Positions 6,615-16,562 of a stretch of DNA of 64,000 bases are shown piece by piece. The stretch covers positions 992,001-1,056,000 of the forward strand of contig NZ_FNWJ01000001.1 of NCBI RefSeq assembly GCF_900108055.1, read 5' to 3'. Source of the DNA: Thermoleophilum album. Its GTDB lineage: Bacteria > Actinomycetota > Thermoleophilia > Solirubrobacterales > Thermoleophilaceae. The position numbers and the translations under genes are program-made. Numbering within the stretch: the stretch's first letter is position 1; each line of letters opens with the position of its first letter. The notes beneath the pieces were generated by a model. It had not been told where the DNA came from, ran no database searches, and worked only from the letters and a program-made list of their open reading frames with translations.

Positions 6615-9600
6615 ATGCCCCGTACGAACCCGATTGAGTTGGCCCGCCGTCGCGTGTTGGTCTTCGACGGCGGCATGGGTGCGACGCTCGAGCAGTTCGA
6701 CCTGACGAGCGAGGACTACGGCGGTCTGCCGGGCAAGTGCCACGAAGCGCTCGTTCTCAACCGCCCGGACGTTATCCAGGGCGTCCACGAGTCGATGCTC
6801 GACGCTGGCGCCGAGGTCGTCGAGACCTGCACCTTCCAGGCGAGCCGCCTGAAGCTGGCGGAATGGGGGCTTGGCGAACACACCGTCGAGATCAACCGCC
6901 GCGCCGCCGAGATCGCGCGCGCAGCTTGCGGCGAGTCACGCTGGGTGGCCGGCTCGATCGGGCCTACCGGTTACCTCCCCGCCTCAGACGACCCGGAGCT
7001 CGGGCGAATCCGCTTCGGCGAGCTCGTCGAGGTCTTTCGTGAACAGGCACGCGGCCTGCTGGAAGGCGGCGTCGACCTCGTGATCATCGAGACCGCGCAG
7101 GACATCCTCGAGGTCAAGGCGGCGGTCTTCGGAGTGCGCGAAGCCTTCCGCGACGTTGGCCGCAGCGTGCCGATTCAGTGCTCGGTTTCGCTCTTGCCGC
7201 AGGGCGGCAAGATGCTGCTCGGCACCGATATCAGCGCGGTGCTCGCGATCCTCGAGGGGCTGCGAGTGGATGCGGTCGGGCTGAACTGCTCGACCGGACC
7301 CGAGGACATGCGCGACGCGATCCGCTATCTCGGCGAGCACGCGACGGTACCGGTTCACTGCATCCCAAACGCCGGTATCCCCCGTCAGGGTCCGAACGGC
7401 GAGACGATCTTCCCGGAGACGCCCGAGCACATTGCGAAGGTCCTGACCGAGTTCGTCGAGCGGCACGGCGTCGCGATCGTTGGCGGCTGCTGCGGAACGA
7501 CGCCCGAGCACATCCGCGCGATCGTCGAGTCGGTCGGCGGGCGCGAGGTGCCGCCGCGTCCGGCGCCCGGGCCGCCGCTTGTCGCGTCGATGATGACGGC
7601 CACGCCGCTCGTACAAGAGCCGCGACCAACGCTCGTCGGCGAGCGCGTTAACGCGCAGGGATCGCGCAAGGCAAAGGAGCTACTGCTCGCCGACGACTAC
7701 GACGGGATCGTGCAGATCGCCGAGGACCAGGTGCAAGGGGGCGCGCACGTCCTCGATGTCTGTGTCGCGCTGACCGAGCGCCAGGACGAGGCCGAGCAGA
7801 TGCGCGAGGTGGTGAAGCGCATCTCGTTGACGCAGCCGGCGCCGATCCAGGTCGACTCGACCGAGCCGGAAGTAATCCGCGCAGCGCTCGAGCAGATCCC
7901 CGGACGCCCGATCGTGAACTCCGTGAACCTCGAGGGCGGTCGCGAGAAACTCGACCAGGTCGTGCCCCTCGCCAAAGCGCACGGGGCGGCTTTGATCGCG
8001 CTCACGATCGACGAGGAGGGGATGGCCAAGACGCGCGAGCGCAAGCTCGCGGTGGCAAAGCGCATCTACGACCTCGCTTGCGGGGAGCACGGCTTCGACC
8101 CCGAACTGCTGATCTTCGATTGCCTGACCTTCACGCTGACCACCGGCGACGAAGAGTGGCGCGACTCGGCGATCGAGACGATCGAAGGGATTCGCCTGAT
8201 CAAGCAGGAGCTGCCGGAGTGCAAGACGTCGCTCGGTATATCGAACGTTTCGTTCGGCGTATCCCCGCAGGCGCGTGCCGTGCTCAACTCGGTGTTCCTC
8301 CACCACTGCGTGGAGGCCGGGCTCGACCTGGCGATGGTCAACCCCAACCACATCACCCCGTACGCCGAGATTCCCGCCGAAGAGCGCGAGCTAGCCGACG
8401 ACCTGGTCTTCAACCGCAGGCCCGACGCCCTGGAGCGCTTCATCGCTCACTTCGAGCAGAAGGGATCGGAGCAGACTGGTGACGAGGCCGCCGATCCGAC
8501 GGCTGGGATGGAGCCCGAGGAGGCGCTCCACTGGCACATCCTGCGGCGCCGCAAGGAGGGCGTCGAGCAGTGGATCGATCGCTGCGTTGAGAAGATCGGC
8601 GCGGTACCGACGCTCAACGACGTGCTGTTGCCGGCGATGAAGGAGGTCGGCGACAAGTTCGGCGCCGGTGAGCTGATCCTGCCGTTCGTCTTGCAGTCGG
8701 CCGAGGTGATGAAACGCTGCGTGGCGCGGCTCGAGCGCTATCTCGATCGGATTGAAGGCCACACCAAGGGCACGGTGGTGCTGGCCACGGTCTTCGGCGA
8801 CGTGCACGACATCGGCAAGTCGCTGGTCAAAACGATCCTCGAGAACAACGGCTACAAGGTCGTCGATCTCGGCAAGCAGGTGCCCGTCGACACGATCATC
8901 AACGGCGCAATTGAGCACGACGCCGACGCGATCGGTCTCTCCGCGCTGCTCGTTTCGACGTCGAAACAGATGCCGATCTGCGTGCGCGAGCTGCACGAGC
9001 GGGGGCTCCAATTCCCGGTGCTCGTGGGCGGCGCCGCGATCAACCGCGACTTCGGCCGTCGCATCCTCTTCCCACGTGAGGACTCCGACGAGATCTACGA
9101 GCCCGGCGTCTTCTACTGCCGCGACGCCTTCGAGGGGCTAGCGGTGATGGATCAGCTCGTCGATCCGAAGCGGCGACACGAGCTCCTTGAGCGCATCCGT
9201 CGCGAAGCGCTGGAGCTGCGGCAGAGCGGCGAGAAACGGCGTCCGCGGGGGCCGACCGACGACGCCTCGGTGCGCTCGGCCGTGCGCACCGACGTGCCCG
9301 TGCCGACGCCGCCTTTCTGGGGCGTGCGCGAGATCCCGGTGGATCTCGACGAGGTCTTTCCGCACCTCGATCTGCACGTGCTGTTCAAGCTGCACTGGGG
9401 CGGACGAGGTGTGAAGGGAGAGGAGTGGGAGCGGCTCGTTCGCGACGAGTTCCGACCGCGTCTTGAGCGCATGTGGTTGGAACAGGACTACCTCGAGCCG
9501 CGCGCCCTGCTCGGGTACTTCCCGTGCGCATCCGAGGGCAACGAGCTGATCGTCTTCGACCCCGACGACCCGGAGCGGGAGCTCGAACGGCTGGTGTTCC

Positions 9601-10142
9601 CGCGCCAGCCCGACCACGACCGGCTGTGTCTGGCCGACTTCTTCCGGCCGCTGACCTCCGGTGAGCGCGACGTCGTTGCCCTGCAGGCGGTGACCGTCGG
9701 GCCGAAGGCCACCGAACTCGTCCAAGAACTCGAGCGGCGCGGCGAGTTCGCTGAGCAGCTGTACGTCCACGGGCTCGCGGTGCAGACCGCCGAGGGATTG
9801 GCCGAGTGGCTCCACTTCAAGGTTCGCGAGCAGCTCGGCATCCCGCCGCACCAGGGCCGCCGCTATTCGTGGGGTTACCCGGCCTGTCCAGATCAAGCCG
9901 AGCACCTGAAGGTCGAGCGGCTACTTGGCTTTTCCCGTATCGGGATCAAGCTCTCGGGCGGCTACGCGCTGGAGCCCGAGCAGTCGACGGTAGCCCTGGT
10001 AGCCCACCATCCGCAGGCCATCTACTTCGGTATGAAGTCGGGCCGCATCCCGCAGGGCGAGGCGCCCGACGAAGTGATCGCCCTCTCCGAGAAATCGGGC
10101 GGCCAACCGCCGCTGCGGACGGCGGCGCGCAGCCGTAGCTGA
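6615..10142 (+). CDS. metH: Cobalamin-dependent methionine synthase MetH
   Basis: At 1175 residues it is close to the usual 1200-1250. It methylates homocysteine with 5-methyltetrahydrofolate through methylcobalamin. All four modules are present in order. The homocysteine-binding barrel has zinc cysteines C225 (GLNCSTG) and C292/C293 ([11 protein letters not shown]). The pterin-binding barrel (about 330-600) starts at [17 protein letters not shown]. The B12 cap and Rossmann domain carry [10 protein letters not shown], with the cobalt ligand His731. The SAM-dependent reactivation domain (about 900-1170) has [12 protein letters not shown]. The ATG at 6615 matches the family's N-terminus. It is a single-gene unit ending in a strong hairpin. 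Confidence 0.97.
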   Translation: MPRTNPIELARRRVLVFDGGMGATLEQFDLTSEDYGGLPGKCHEALVLNRPDVIQGVHESMLDAGAEVVETCTFQASRLKLAEWGLGEHTVEINRRAAEIARAACGESRWVAGSIGPTGYLPASDDPELGRIRFGELVEVFREQARGLLEGGVDLVIIETAQDILEVKAAVFGVREAFRDVGRSVPIQCSVSLLPQGGKMLLGTDISAVLAILEGLRVDAVGLNCSTGPEDMRDAIRYLGEHATVPVHCIPNAGIPRQGPNGETIFPETPEHIAKVLTEFVERHGVAIVGGCCGTTPEHIRAIVESVGGREVPPRPAPGPPLVASMMTATPLVQEPRPTLVGERVNAQGSRKAKELLLADDYDGIVQIAEDQVQGGAHVLDVCVALTERQDEAEQMREVVKRISLTQPAPIQVDSTEPEVIRAALEQIPGRPIVNSVNLEGGREKLDQVVPLAKAHGAALIALTIDEEGMAKTRERKLAVAKRIYDLACGEHGFDPELLIFDCLTFTLTTGDEEWRDSAIETIEGIRLIKQELPECKTSLGISNVSFGVSPQARAVLNSVFLHHCVEAGLDLAMVNPNHITPYAEIPAEERELADDLVFNRRPDALERFIAHFEQKGSEQTGDEAADPTAGMEPEEALHWHILRRRKEGVEQWIDRCVEKIGAVPTLNDVLLPAMKEVGDKFGAGELILPFVLQSAEVMKRCVARLERYLDRIEGHTKGTVVLATVFGDVHDIGKSLVKTILENNGYKVVDLGKQVPVDTIINGAIEHDADAIGLSALLVSTSKQMPICVRELHERGLQFPVLVGGAAINRDFGRRILFPREDSDEIYEPGVFYCRDAFEGLAVMDQLVDPKRRHELLERIRREALELRQSGEKRRPRGPTDDASVRSAVRTDVPVPTPPFWGVREIPVDLDEVFPHLDLHVLFKLHWGGRGVKGEEWERLVRDEFRPRLERMWLEQDYLEPRALLGYFPCASEGNELIVFDPDDPERELERLVFPRQPDHDRLCLADFFRPLTSGERDVVALQAVTVGPKATELVQELERRGEFAEQLYVHGLAVQTAEGLAEWLHFKVREQLGIPPHQGRRYSWGYPACPDQAEHLKVERLLGFSRIGIKLSGGYALEPEQSTVALVAHHPQAIYFGMKSGRIPQGEAPDEVIALSEKSGGQPPLRTAARSRS

Positions 10143-10171
10143 GCGCGGTTCGCGGCAACCCGCGACCGCGC
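10143..10171 (+). terminator. GC-rich hairpin between metH and the convergent lipoprotein gene
   Basis: GCGCGGTTCGCGG pairs with CCGCGACCGCGC around a CAAC loop with one bulged T. It begins directly after the metH TGA and lies 6 bases before the end of the opposing gene, so it can serve both strands. There is no T-run, as is common in high-GC actinobacteria. Confidence 0.65.
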
Positions 10172-10177
10172 CTACGG

Positions 10178-10858
10178 CTAGCGCGCCGGTACTACCGAAC
10201 GCCCGTCGTCGGCGACCCGTACGCGCGGCGCGCGATCGCTGACGCGCACAACGAACTCTCCCCGCGGCGTCGTACCGGTGCGCCGATCAATCGCTCGCGC
10301 CTTGCCGTAGAGACTGGGCGCAAGCGACCAGCGCAGGCGGAAAGTTCCGGCCTGCACGGCCGTTACGTCCCACACCAAGCGTCGCGTCGCACCGGGACGC
10401 AGAGGACCGCTCGACCAGGTGTCGGTTAACGCCGTCTGGCTGCCCGAGGGCACCAGCTCTTGTGCTTCGGGCTCACCGCCGATCCGCCGGTGTCGCGCGT
10501 TGAAAACGAACACCGGGCGTCGGCGATCGGCGACATCCGTGCGTGCGATCCGCGTCTGGAACCCCCGCACGGTGGCGGCAAGGTCGGGGATCGTCCGCGA
10601 CCCTACGTTGCGAACGACGATCTCCAGTCGAGAGCGCTCGGCGAGTCTTTGCTGCGAGGGGAAGCGTGCGCCGAGAACCTCGACGGCGAACCGTCCAGAC
10701 GGCGCTTCGGCATCTTGACGCTCCGGCGGTCCGCAGCCGACCGCGGCGAGCGAGGCCGCCAGCAAGCCCACGACCGCAGCCGACCGCAGCAGCGACGCCA
10801 GCGGGGAGCACGACCGCTCCTCGCGAGCCGACGCGAGCTCACCACCCCTCCGCAGCAA
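10178..10858 (-). CDS. Secreted lipoprotein with an Ig-like/CARDB-like domain, function unknown
   Basis: A 226-residue frame opens with a basic N-terminus and a hydrophobic segment ending in LAASLAAVGC, a good lipobox with lipidated Cys at about residue 42. The mature part reads as a beta-sandwich with FAVEVLGARF, SRLEIVVRNVGSRTIPDLAATV and LRPGATRRLVWDVTAVQAGTFRLRW. That resembles CARDB/Ig-like domains used as extracellular binding modules. The start (TTG at 10858) is uncertain. It is divergent from the Mce operon, with which it could share envelope-related regulation. I do not recognise a specific function. Confidence 0.65.
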   Translation of the reverse strand: MLRRGGELASAREERSCSPLASLLRSAAVVGLLAASLAAVGCGPPERQDAEAPSGRFAVEVLGARFPSQQRLAERSRLEIVVRNVGSRTIPDLAATVRGFQTRIARTDVADRRRPVFVFNARHRRIGGEPEAQELVPSGSQTALTDTWSSGPLRPGATRRLVWDVTAVQAGTFRLRWSLAPSLYGKARAIDRRTGTTPRGEFVVRVSDRAPRVRVADDGRSVVPAR

Positions 10859-10907
10859 AGCGGGGCCACGATACCACGGGTCTCGCCGACCGAGCGACGG
10901 TTCTCCG

Positions 10908-10937
10908 TTGCCCTAACCGAGGTCCATCACGTAGGCT
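10908..10937 (+). promoter_or_regulatory. Putative promoter of the Mce operon
   Basis: TTGCCC (10908-10913) and TAGGCT (10932-10937) are separated by 18 bases in the 132-base divergent gap upstream of the first permease gene. The match to TTGNNN/TANNNT is modest, and no operator palindrome is clear. Confidence 0.35.
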
Positions 10938-10990
10938 TCACGAGGGTGTTTCTGCGGCGGCACAAGCCCGCCGCGGGGAGGAGAAGGAGC

Positions 10991-11800
10991 GTGGTTCAGG
11001 CGACAGCTGAGCGGGTCTTCTTGCCGGCCCGGAGTCTGCTCGAGCAGGTCGGGGACATGATGATCCTGACCGGCAAGACGATCCTGTCCGCGGTCAAGCC
11101 CCCGTATCCGTACGGCAGCGAGTTCGTTCAGCAGTTCCTCTTCATGCTGAGGCTCTGCTGGCTGCCGTTGATGATCTCGACGATCGCCTTCGGCTACGGC
11201 GCCCCCGGCCTCCAGGCCGGGAACTTCCTGATCATCTTCGGTGCCATCGACCGCCTCGGTGGTTTCTTCGTGCTCGCCTCGATCCGCGAGTTCGCTCCGT
11301 TCGTGACGGCGATCATCCTCGCCGGCGTCGGCGGCACGGCGATCACCGCAGACCTCGGGGCGCGCAAGATCCGCGAGGAGCTAGATGCGCTGCAGGTGCT
11401 CGGCGTCGATCCCGTTAAGAACCTCGTCGTTCCGCGCTTCTTGGCGCTGATGATCGTCACCGGCCTGTTCAACATCTACGCGCTGGTCTTCGGCATCTTC
11501 GGTGGCGCGCTGGCCACGCTCACCTTCAATGCGCCGCTCGGCCCGTTCTTCGCAACGCTCCTCAACAACGCGACCACCACAGATCTATGGGGATCGGTTG
11601 TCAAGACGACGATCTTCGGCGCGATCATCGCGATCGTGTCTTGCTACAAGGGCATGACGGCGTCCGGTGGTGCCGAGGGTGTGGGACGAGCCGTAAACCA
11701 AGCGGTGGTGATCGAGTTCTTGGGGATCTTCGCCTTCAACTACGTATTCACGCAGACCCTGCTGGCGACACACCCCGAAATTACGTCCGCAATCAAGTGA
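10991..11800 (+). CDS. YrbE/MlaE-type permease of the Mce lipid importer (first)
   Basis: This is a 269-residue polytopic membrane protein of the MlaE/YrbE family, the permease partner of Mce proteins in lipid or sterol uptake. Typical stretches are GNFLIIFGAIDRLGGFF, IREFAPFVTAIILAG, GTAITADLGARKIREELDAL, VLGVDPVKNLVVPR and a C-terminal TASGGAEGVGRAVNQAVV. GTG 10991 was chosen for the GGAGGAG at 10977-10983, 7 bases upstream. It is the first gene of an operon of at least nine genes. Substrate specificity cannot be read from sequence; actinobacterial relatives import fatty acids, cholesterol or phospholipids. Confidence 0.92.
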   Translation: MVQATAERVFLPARSLLEQVGDMMILTGKTILSAVKPPYPYGSEFVQQFLFMLRLCWLPLMISTIAFGYGAPGLQAGNFLIIFGAIDRLGGFFVLASIREFAPFVTAIILAGVGGTAITADLGARKIREELDALQVLGVDPVKNLVVPRFLALMIVTGLFNIYALVFGIFGGALATLTFNAPLGPFFATLLNNATTTDLWGSVVKTTIFGAIIAIVSCYKGMTASGGAEGVGRAVNQAVVIEFLGIFAFNYVFTQTLLATHPEITSAIK

Positions 11801-11846
11801 GTGCCGCGTCGGATAAGCAGACGGAAACGGAGAGGATGAGCTAAGG

Positions 11847-12647
11847 ATGGGTGCCAGCCTGCTCGCCGCACCCCGTGACCTAATCACCGCGATCGGCGAT
11901 ATCGCTCGCTTCTCAGCGCGTGTCGTTATCGACGTTTACTCGCTCCGCGTCTTCCGGTTCTTCGGGGAGGCGCTGAGACAGGCAGGCATTTTGATCCTCG
12001 GTTCGGCGATGGTGATTTGGGGCCTGGCCTTCATCCTCGGCTTGCAGTGCGGAATCGAGGGCGCTTACTTCAACCGTTCGGTAGGGGCCCCCGCCTACGC
12101 CGGCGTTTTCTCCGCGTGGTGCGACCTGCGCGAGATCATGCCTTACGCCTTCGGCTACATGATGTCGGCGAAGGTCGGCACCGGTCTCGTCGCGGAGATC
12201 GGTGCGATGCGGATTTCGGAGGAGATCGACGCACTCGAAGTGATGGGTATCGACTCGCTGTTGTTCCTGTGTGCTACGCGCTTGCTCGCGGCTTGGCTGG
12301 TGCTTCCTTTCCTATATGTGGCGGCCGTCGGCGCAGGCTTCTTCGCCTCCTACCTTGCAGTTGTAAAGCAGATCGGCGAGGTTTCGTCGGGCGGGTTCTT
12401 CTTGATCTTCTGGATGTTCCAAAACCCGCCGGATTTGCTCTTCAGCGTGATCAAAGGAATGGCGATGGCCACCGTTATCGTCTTGGTTGGCTGCTACTAC
12501 GGGTACACGGCTTCGGGTGGACCGGTAGGGGTGGGCACGGCGACCGCGAAGTCGATGCTCGTGAATACCGTGATGGTGCACCTAGTCGGGATGGTCGGAA
12601 CGCAAATTTTCTGGGGTGCCAATCCGCGCGCCCCAATTGGCGGCTAG
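11847..12647 (+). CDS. YrbE/MlaE-type permease of the Mce lipid importer (second)
   Basis: This 266-residue MlaE-family protein pairs with the first permease, as YrbEA and YrbEB do in actinobacterial mce operons. Conserved segments are LREIMPYAFGYMMSAKVGTG, GAMRISEEIDALEVMGID, RLLAAWLVLPFLYV and GYTASGGPVGVGTATAKSM. About five membrane segments are visible. ATG 11847 is preceded by a short AAGG. It lies 46 bases after the first permease and 19 bases before the ATPase gene. The two permeases probably form a heterodimer bound to the ATPase at 12667. Confidence 0.92.
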   Translation: MGASLLAAPRDLITAIGDIARFSARVVIDVYSLRVFRFFGEALRQAGILILGSAMVIWGLAFILGLQCGIEGAYFNRSVGAPAYAGVFSAWCDLREIMPYAFGYMMSAKVGTGLVAEIGAMRISEEIDALEVMGIDSLLFLCATRLLAAWLVLPFLYVAAVGAGFFASYLAVVKQIGEVSSGGFFLIFWMFQNPPDLLFSVIKGMAMATVIVLVGCYYGYTASGGPVGVGTATAKSMLVNTVMVHLVGMVGTQIFWGANPRAPIGG

Positions 12648-12666
12648 AGGGAGGCAGGGACGAGCC

Positions 12667-13569
12667 ATGAGCGAGCAGTACGAGCCGGCGCGAGCTGCTG
12701 AGGAGCGGGATCCCACGGCGGTCCCTGGCGGCGCTGAGAGCGAGACGATAGGCGGGGCCGTCGGAGCGGAGGATCCGTACCAGTTCCATCGCGGCGAGAA
12801 CCGCAAGCACGACGGGCGTGACGCCATCGAGTTCATTGGCGTGCGCAAGGCCTTCGGACGCAACGTTGTGCTGAACGGACTTGACCTCGGTCTGCCCGAG
12901 GGGCAGATCTCGATGATCCTCGGTCCGTCCGGCACCGGCAAATCCGTGTGCATCAAGCACATCGTCGGCCTCATGTACCCGGACGAAGGCGACGTCCGCG
13001 TGTTCGGGCAATCGGTGCCGAGCCTCAGCGATGACGAACTGTTCGAGTTGCGCAAGCGCTTCGGCGTGCTGTTCCAAGACGGTGCGCTGTTTGGCTCAAT
13101 GAACCTCTACGACAACGTTGCCTTCCCGCTCCGCCAGCACACGGACAAGTCGGAAGAGGAGATCCGCGAGATTGTGATGCGCAGGCTGCGAGAGGTGGGT
13201 CTCGCGGATGCCGCCGAAAAGATGCCGAACGAGCTCTCCGGCGGTATGCGCAAGCGGGCGGGCTTTGCGCGCGCGCTGGTTCTCGAACCGGACATCGTGC
13301 TGTTCGACGAGCCTGACTCAGGACTCGACCCCGTGCGCACGGCGCTCCTCTGCGAGCTAATTCGCGAGGTGCACGAGGAGAATGGCGGCACTTACGTGGT
13401 GATCACCCACGACATCATGTCCGCGAGGCGCCTTGCCGACTACATAGCTGTGTTGTGGCGCGGACGGATCGTCGAGTCGGGCCCCGCTGAGGAGCTATTC
13501 CAGTCCGACAACCCCTTTGTGCGGCAGTTCCTCACTGGCGACGCGCGCGGCCCGTTAGGTATGGAGTGA
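12667..13569 (+). CDS. ABC ATPase of the Mce lipid importer (MlaF/Mkl type)
   Basis: This 300-residue ATPase has an N-terminal extension of about 50 residues. It carries Walker A GPSGTGKS (residues 86-93), the Q-loop GVLFQDGALFGSMN, the signature LSGGMRKRAGFARALVLEPD, and Walker B IVLFDEPDSGLDP with the switch His in VITHD. The LSGGMRKR signature and the LFGSMN motif are typical of MlaF/Mkl ATPases that energise MlaE-type permeases. ATG 12667 follows GGGAGGCAGGGA. The gene is inside the mce operon, whereas in mycobacteria the mkl gene usually stands elsewhere. It ends 135 bases before the first Mce gene; I see only a doubtful 27-codon frame in that gap. Confidence 0.92.
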   Translation: MSEQYEPARAAEERDPTAVPGGAESETIGGAVGAEDPYQFHRGENRKHDGRDAIEFIGVRKAFGRNVVLNGLDLGLPEGQISMILGPSGTGKSVCIKHIVGLMYPDEGDVRVFGQSVPSLSDDELFELRKRFGVLFQDGALFGSMNLYDNVAFPLRQHTDKSEEEIREIVMRRLREVGLADAAEKMPNELSGGMRKRAGFARALVLEPDIVLFDEPDSGLDPVRTALLCELIREVHEENGGTYVVITHDIMSARRLADYIAVLWRGRIVESGPAEELFQSDNPFVRQFLTGDARGPLGME

Positions 13570-13704
13570 GTGAAAGCGGCGGTGACGAGGGTCGAGCCAA
13601 GCAACGAGTGATGGAGGAGTCCGTGTCAATGCCCACGCGAGGAGCGTCGAAAGGTCACCGCCTCGCCTACCTGAGCGGACGATCGAACGTCTGATTAGCG
13701 CGAG

Positions 13705-15090
13705 TTGAACGCTCCGCCCCCGCCCCCTCCTACGACCGCGTCTCCCCCCGTCGTCAAGGGGACGCGTGCGTTCGCCCGAACCGCGGCCCTAGCAACGCTG
13801 ATAGCCGCGGCGGCGGTGGTCGCGATCGTCGTCTTCGGCGGTGGCGGCGGCTATCGGGTGAGCGCAGTCTTCGAGAACGCTGGCCAGCTGGTTGTTGGCA
13901 ACCAGGTGTGGGCGAGCGGGCGGCCGGTCGGTGAGATCACCGACATTGGTCTAACCGCGGACGGGCGCGCCCGCGTCGAGATGCGCATCGACGACGATTC
14001 AGTGCTGCCGCTTCGGCGTGGCACCAGTGCACGCATCAGAGCGGCCTCGCTGCCGGGAATTGCCAACCGCTACGTGGAGTTGACACTCGGCCCGGGCAAC
14101 GCCCCGCCGATCCCCGACGGTGGTCAGATTCCCGCCGAGCGGACGCAGGCCCCAGTCGACCTCGACCAAGTCTTGAACGCGCTCGGACCGCGTACCCGTG
14201 AGGGTTTGCGCCAACTGATCCGGGGATCTGGCGACGCGTACACGGGCCGTGCGCGGGAGGCCGATCGCTCGGCGCGCTACTTCGCGCCGGCGCTGCAAGC
14301 CACGACGCGACTGACCGCCGAACTGGTGCGCGACTCGGCGACCTTCGAACAGTTCCTGCGCGATGCGTCGCGAGCCGTCGGAGCACTCGCCGAACGGCGC
14401 GACGAGCTCTCACAGCTCGTTGCCAACGCCAACGCGACAGCGGGGGCTATCGCGAGTCGCAACCAGCAGCTCGATCGGGCCCTCGCGGAGCTCCCCGGCA
14501 CGCTCCGGCAAGCCAGCTCCACGTTCGTTGACCTGCGGTCGACGCTCGACGACCTGGATGTCTTGGTAGCCGCGTCGAAGCCGGCTACGAGGCGTCTGGC
14601 GCCGTTTTTCCGGGAGCTCGCGCCGCTGGTCGCGCAGGCACGGCCAGCGATCGCTGACCTGCGGGTTCTGGTCAGCGCACCAGGTCCCGACAACGATCTC
14701 ATCGACCTTGTAACGCGTTCGCCGCGGCTCGCTGCGCTCACGGACGTCGTCTTCCCACGCACGATCCGCGCGCTCAATCGCTCGCTCGAGGTCGTCGACT
14801 ACGCACGCCTCTACACGCCCGATCTGGCCGCTTGGTTCACGAAGTTTGGGGCGGTCGCGGCGAACTACGACGCGAACGGCCACTACGCGCGCGTCCAGCC
14901 GATCTTCGGGAGCTTCCGCCTCAACGGCAACACGCTGGAGCCACGCGCCCCGAACGAGAACGCTTTGGCGAGCTTCCAGCCGGGTCGCTATCGGCGTTGC
15001 CCGGGCGGCGCGGTACAGCCGCCGCCTGACGGGTCAGCGCCACGCGCTGCACCTAACTGCGATCCCTCCGCGGTGCCCCCGGGACCATGA
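13705..15090 (+). CDS. Mce family protein (1 of 6)
   Basis: This 461-residue protein has an N-terminal Pro-rich tail, one membrane anchor (about residues 25-46), and the Mce/MlaD domain starting YRVSAVFENAGQLVVGNQV, with SGRPVGEITDIG and ANRYVELTLGPG. A long helical region (about 150-340) is thought to form the lipid tunnel, and a Pro-rich tail follows. The TTG at 13705 is the first start after an in-frame TAG at 13696. Mce proteins assemble as rings or hetero-hexameric tubes that conduct lipids from the envelope to the YrbE permeases. It overlaps the next gene by ATGA. Confidence 0.9.
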   Translation: MNAPPPPPPTTASPPVVKGTRAFARTAALATLIAAAAVVAIVVFGGGGGYRVSAVFENAGQLVVGNQVWASGRPVGEITDIGLTADGRARVEMRIDDDSVLPLRRGTSARIRAASLPGIANRYVELTLGPGNAPPIPDGGQIPAERTQAPVDLDQVLNALGPRTREGLRQLIRGSGDAYTGRAREADRSARYFAPALQATTRLTAELVRDSATFEQFLRDASRAVGALAERRDELSQLVANANATAGAIASRNQQLDRALAELPGTLRQASSTFVDLRSTLDDLDVLVAASKPATRRLAPFFRELAPLVAQARPAIADLRVLVSAPGPDNDLIDLVTRSPRLAALTDVVFPRTIRALNRSLEVVDYARLYTPDLAAWFTKFGAVAANYDANGHYARVQPIFGSFRLNGNTLEPRAPNENALASFQPGRYRRCPGGAVQPPPDGSAPRAAPNCDPSAVPPGP

Positions 15091-16562
15091 GTCGTCGAAC
15101 CCTGGCAATAGCCCTGCTCTTGGCGCTGGCCGTCGCCGTGGTGGCGGTCGCCGCATCGTCGAGCGGCGACGATCCCTACCGCGTGCGCGCGATCTTCGAC
15201 AACGCCGTCGCGACCGTGCCTGGCGAGGACGTCAAGGTCGCCGGGGTGGTGGTCGGGCGGATCGAGTCGCTGGATGTCACGCCCGACAAAAAGGCGGCGC
15301 TGGTGTTGCGAATCGACGATCGCCGCTTCACCCCCTTCCGCGCCAACGCGCGCTGCACGATCAGGCCCCAGTCGTTGATCGGCGAGAAGTTCGTGGCTTG
15401 CGACCCGGGCACCAGTTCCGCGCCCGCGTTGCGGCGGATCGAGCGCGGGCCGGGAGAGGGTCAGCACCTTCTGCCGGTCTCCAACACCAGCTCGCCGGTC
15501 GATGTCGACCTCATCAACAACGTCATGAGGCTGCCCTTCAGGCAGCGCTTAGCGATCGTGATCGACGAGCTAGGCACCGGTCTGGCGGGGCGTGGCCGCG
15601 AGCTCAACGAAGTCATCCACCGCGCCAACCCGGCTTTGCGTGAGACCGACCAGGTTCTGGCGATTCTCGCTCGCCAGAACCGCACGCTCGCACAGCTCGC
15701 CGAGGAATCCGACCGGGTGCTCGCTCCCTTGGCTCGCGAGCGGCAGCGACTCGCCGACTTCATCGTGCAAGCCAATCGCACTGGCCAGGCAACGGCTGAG
15801 CGGCGCGCCGATATCCGCGCATCGATCGCCAAGTTGCCGGGCTTTTTGCGCGAGCTGCGCCCGCTGATGGGCGACCTTGAAAGCTTCGTCGACCAAGCGA
15901 CGCCGGTGGCAAGTGATCTGCGCCGCTCGGGGCCCGACGTAAGCCGTGTGATCGAGCAACTCGGGCCCTTCGCGAACGCCTCGGTGCCGGCGATCCAGAG
16001 CCTCGGGGAAGCGACCCGCCGTGGGCGTCCCGCACTCCTGCGCTCGCTCGACATCGTGCGCCAGCTCGGGGCCTTCGGTCGCGAGCTCGATCCCGTCTCG
16101 CGCGACCTGGCGGCCGTCACCGCGTCGCTCGATCGCACCGGTGCGATCCGCCACGTCTTGGCTTTCCTGCTCTACGCCACCACCAGCACCAACGGCTTCG
16201 ACTCGCTCGGGCACTACCTGCGGGCGCGCCTGCTCGTCAACGTGTGCAGCGACTACACCGCCCAGCAGTTCACCAACTGCGAGGCGACCTTCCGACCGAT
16301 TCAGGGCAGTAGCAGTGCAAGCACGGCGGCGGCACGCGGTGGCGCGGCGGCAGCCGACGCAGCGAGCGCACCGACTGGCGGCAACGTGCCCCCGACCGGC
16401 TCCGTGCTGGGCGGTCTGCTGAACGGCGACGATCGCGCGTCGCGGCAGCGCGAGCGTGCCTTGCAGGATCTACGGGTGCGTGCCGGAGGCCCTTCGCCCG
16501 CACTCGGTGGGAGCCGCGGCGAACCGATGCTCGACTACCTGCTCGGAGGCACAGAACGGTGA
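15087..16562 (+). CDS. Mce family protein (2 of 6)
   Basis: This 491-residue protein has a signal/anchor helix (LAIALLLALAVAVVAVAA) followed at once by the Mce domain YRVRAIFDNAVATVPGEDVK, with VAGVVVGRIESLDV and the segment RPQSLIGEKFVACDPG. The central helical part has repeated REL/RQN heptad-like stretches. The C-terminal 100 residues are Ala/Gly/Ser-rich and low complexity. ATG 15087 overlaps the preceding stop and the gene ends in a GTGA overlap, so synthesis is coupled along the operon. It is one subunit of the presumed heteromeric Mce tube. Confidence 0.9.
   Translation: MSRRTLAIALLLALAVAVVAVAASSSGDDPYRVRAIFDNAVATVPGEDVKVAGVVVGRIESLDVTPDKKAALVLRIDDRRFTPFRANARCTIRPQSLIGEKFVACDPGTSSAPALRRIERGPGEGQHLLPVSNTSSPVDVDLINNVMRLPFRQRLAIVIDELGTGLAGRGRELNEVIHRANPALRETDQVLAILARQNRTLAQLAEESDRVLAPLARERQRLADFIVQANRTGQATAERRADIRASIAKLPGFLRELRPLMGDLESFVDQATPVASDLRRSGPDVSRVIEQLGPFANASVPAIQSLGEATRRGRPALLRSLDIVRQLGAFGRELDPVSRDLAAVTASLDRTGAIRHVLAFLLYATTSTNGFDSLGHYLRARLLVNVCSDYTAQQFTNCEATFRPIQGSSSASTAAARGGAAAADAASAPTGGNVPPTGSVLGGLLNGDDRASRQRERALQDLRVRAGGPSPALGGSRGEPMLDYLLGGTER

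Noticed and set aside
13611..13694. A 27-codon ATG frame between the Mce ATPase and first Mce gene
   Set aside because: No good ribosome site, no recognisable features, and frames this short are expected by chance; not strong enough to list as a gene.
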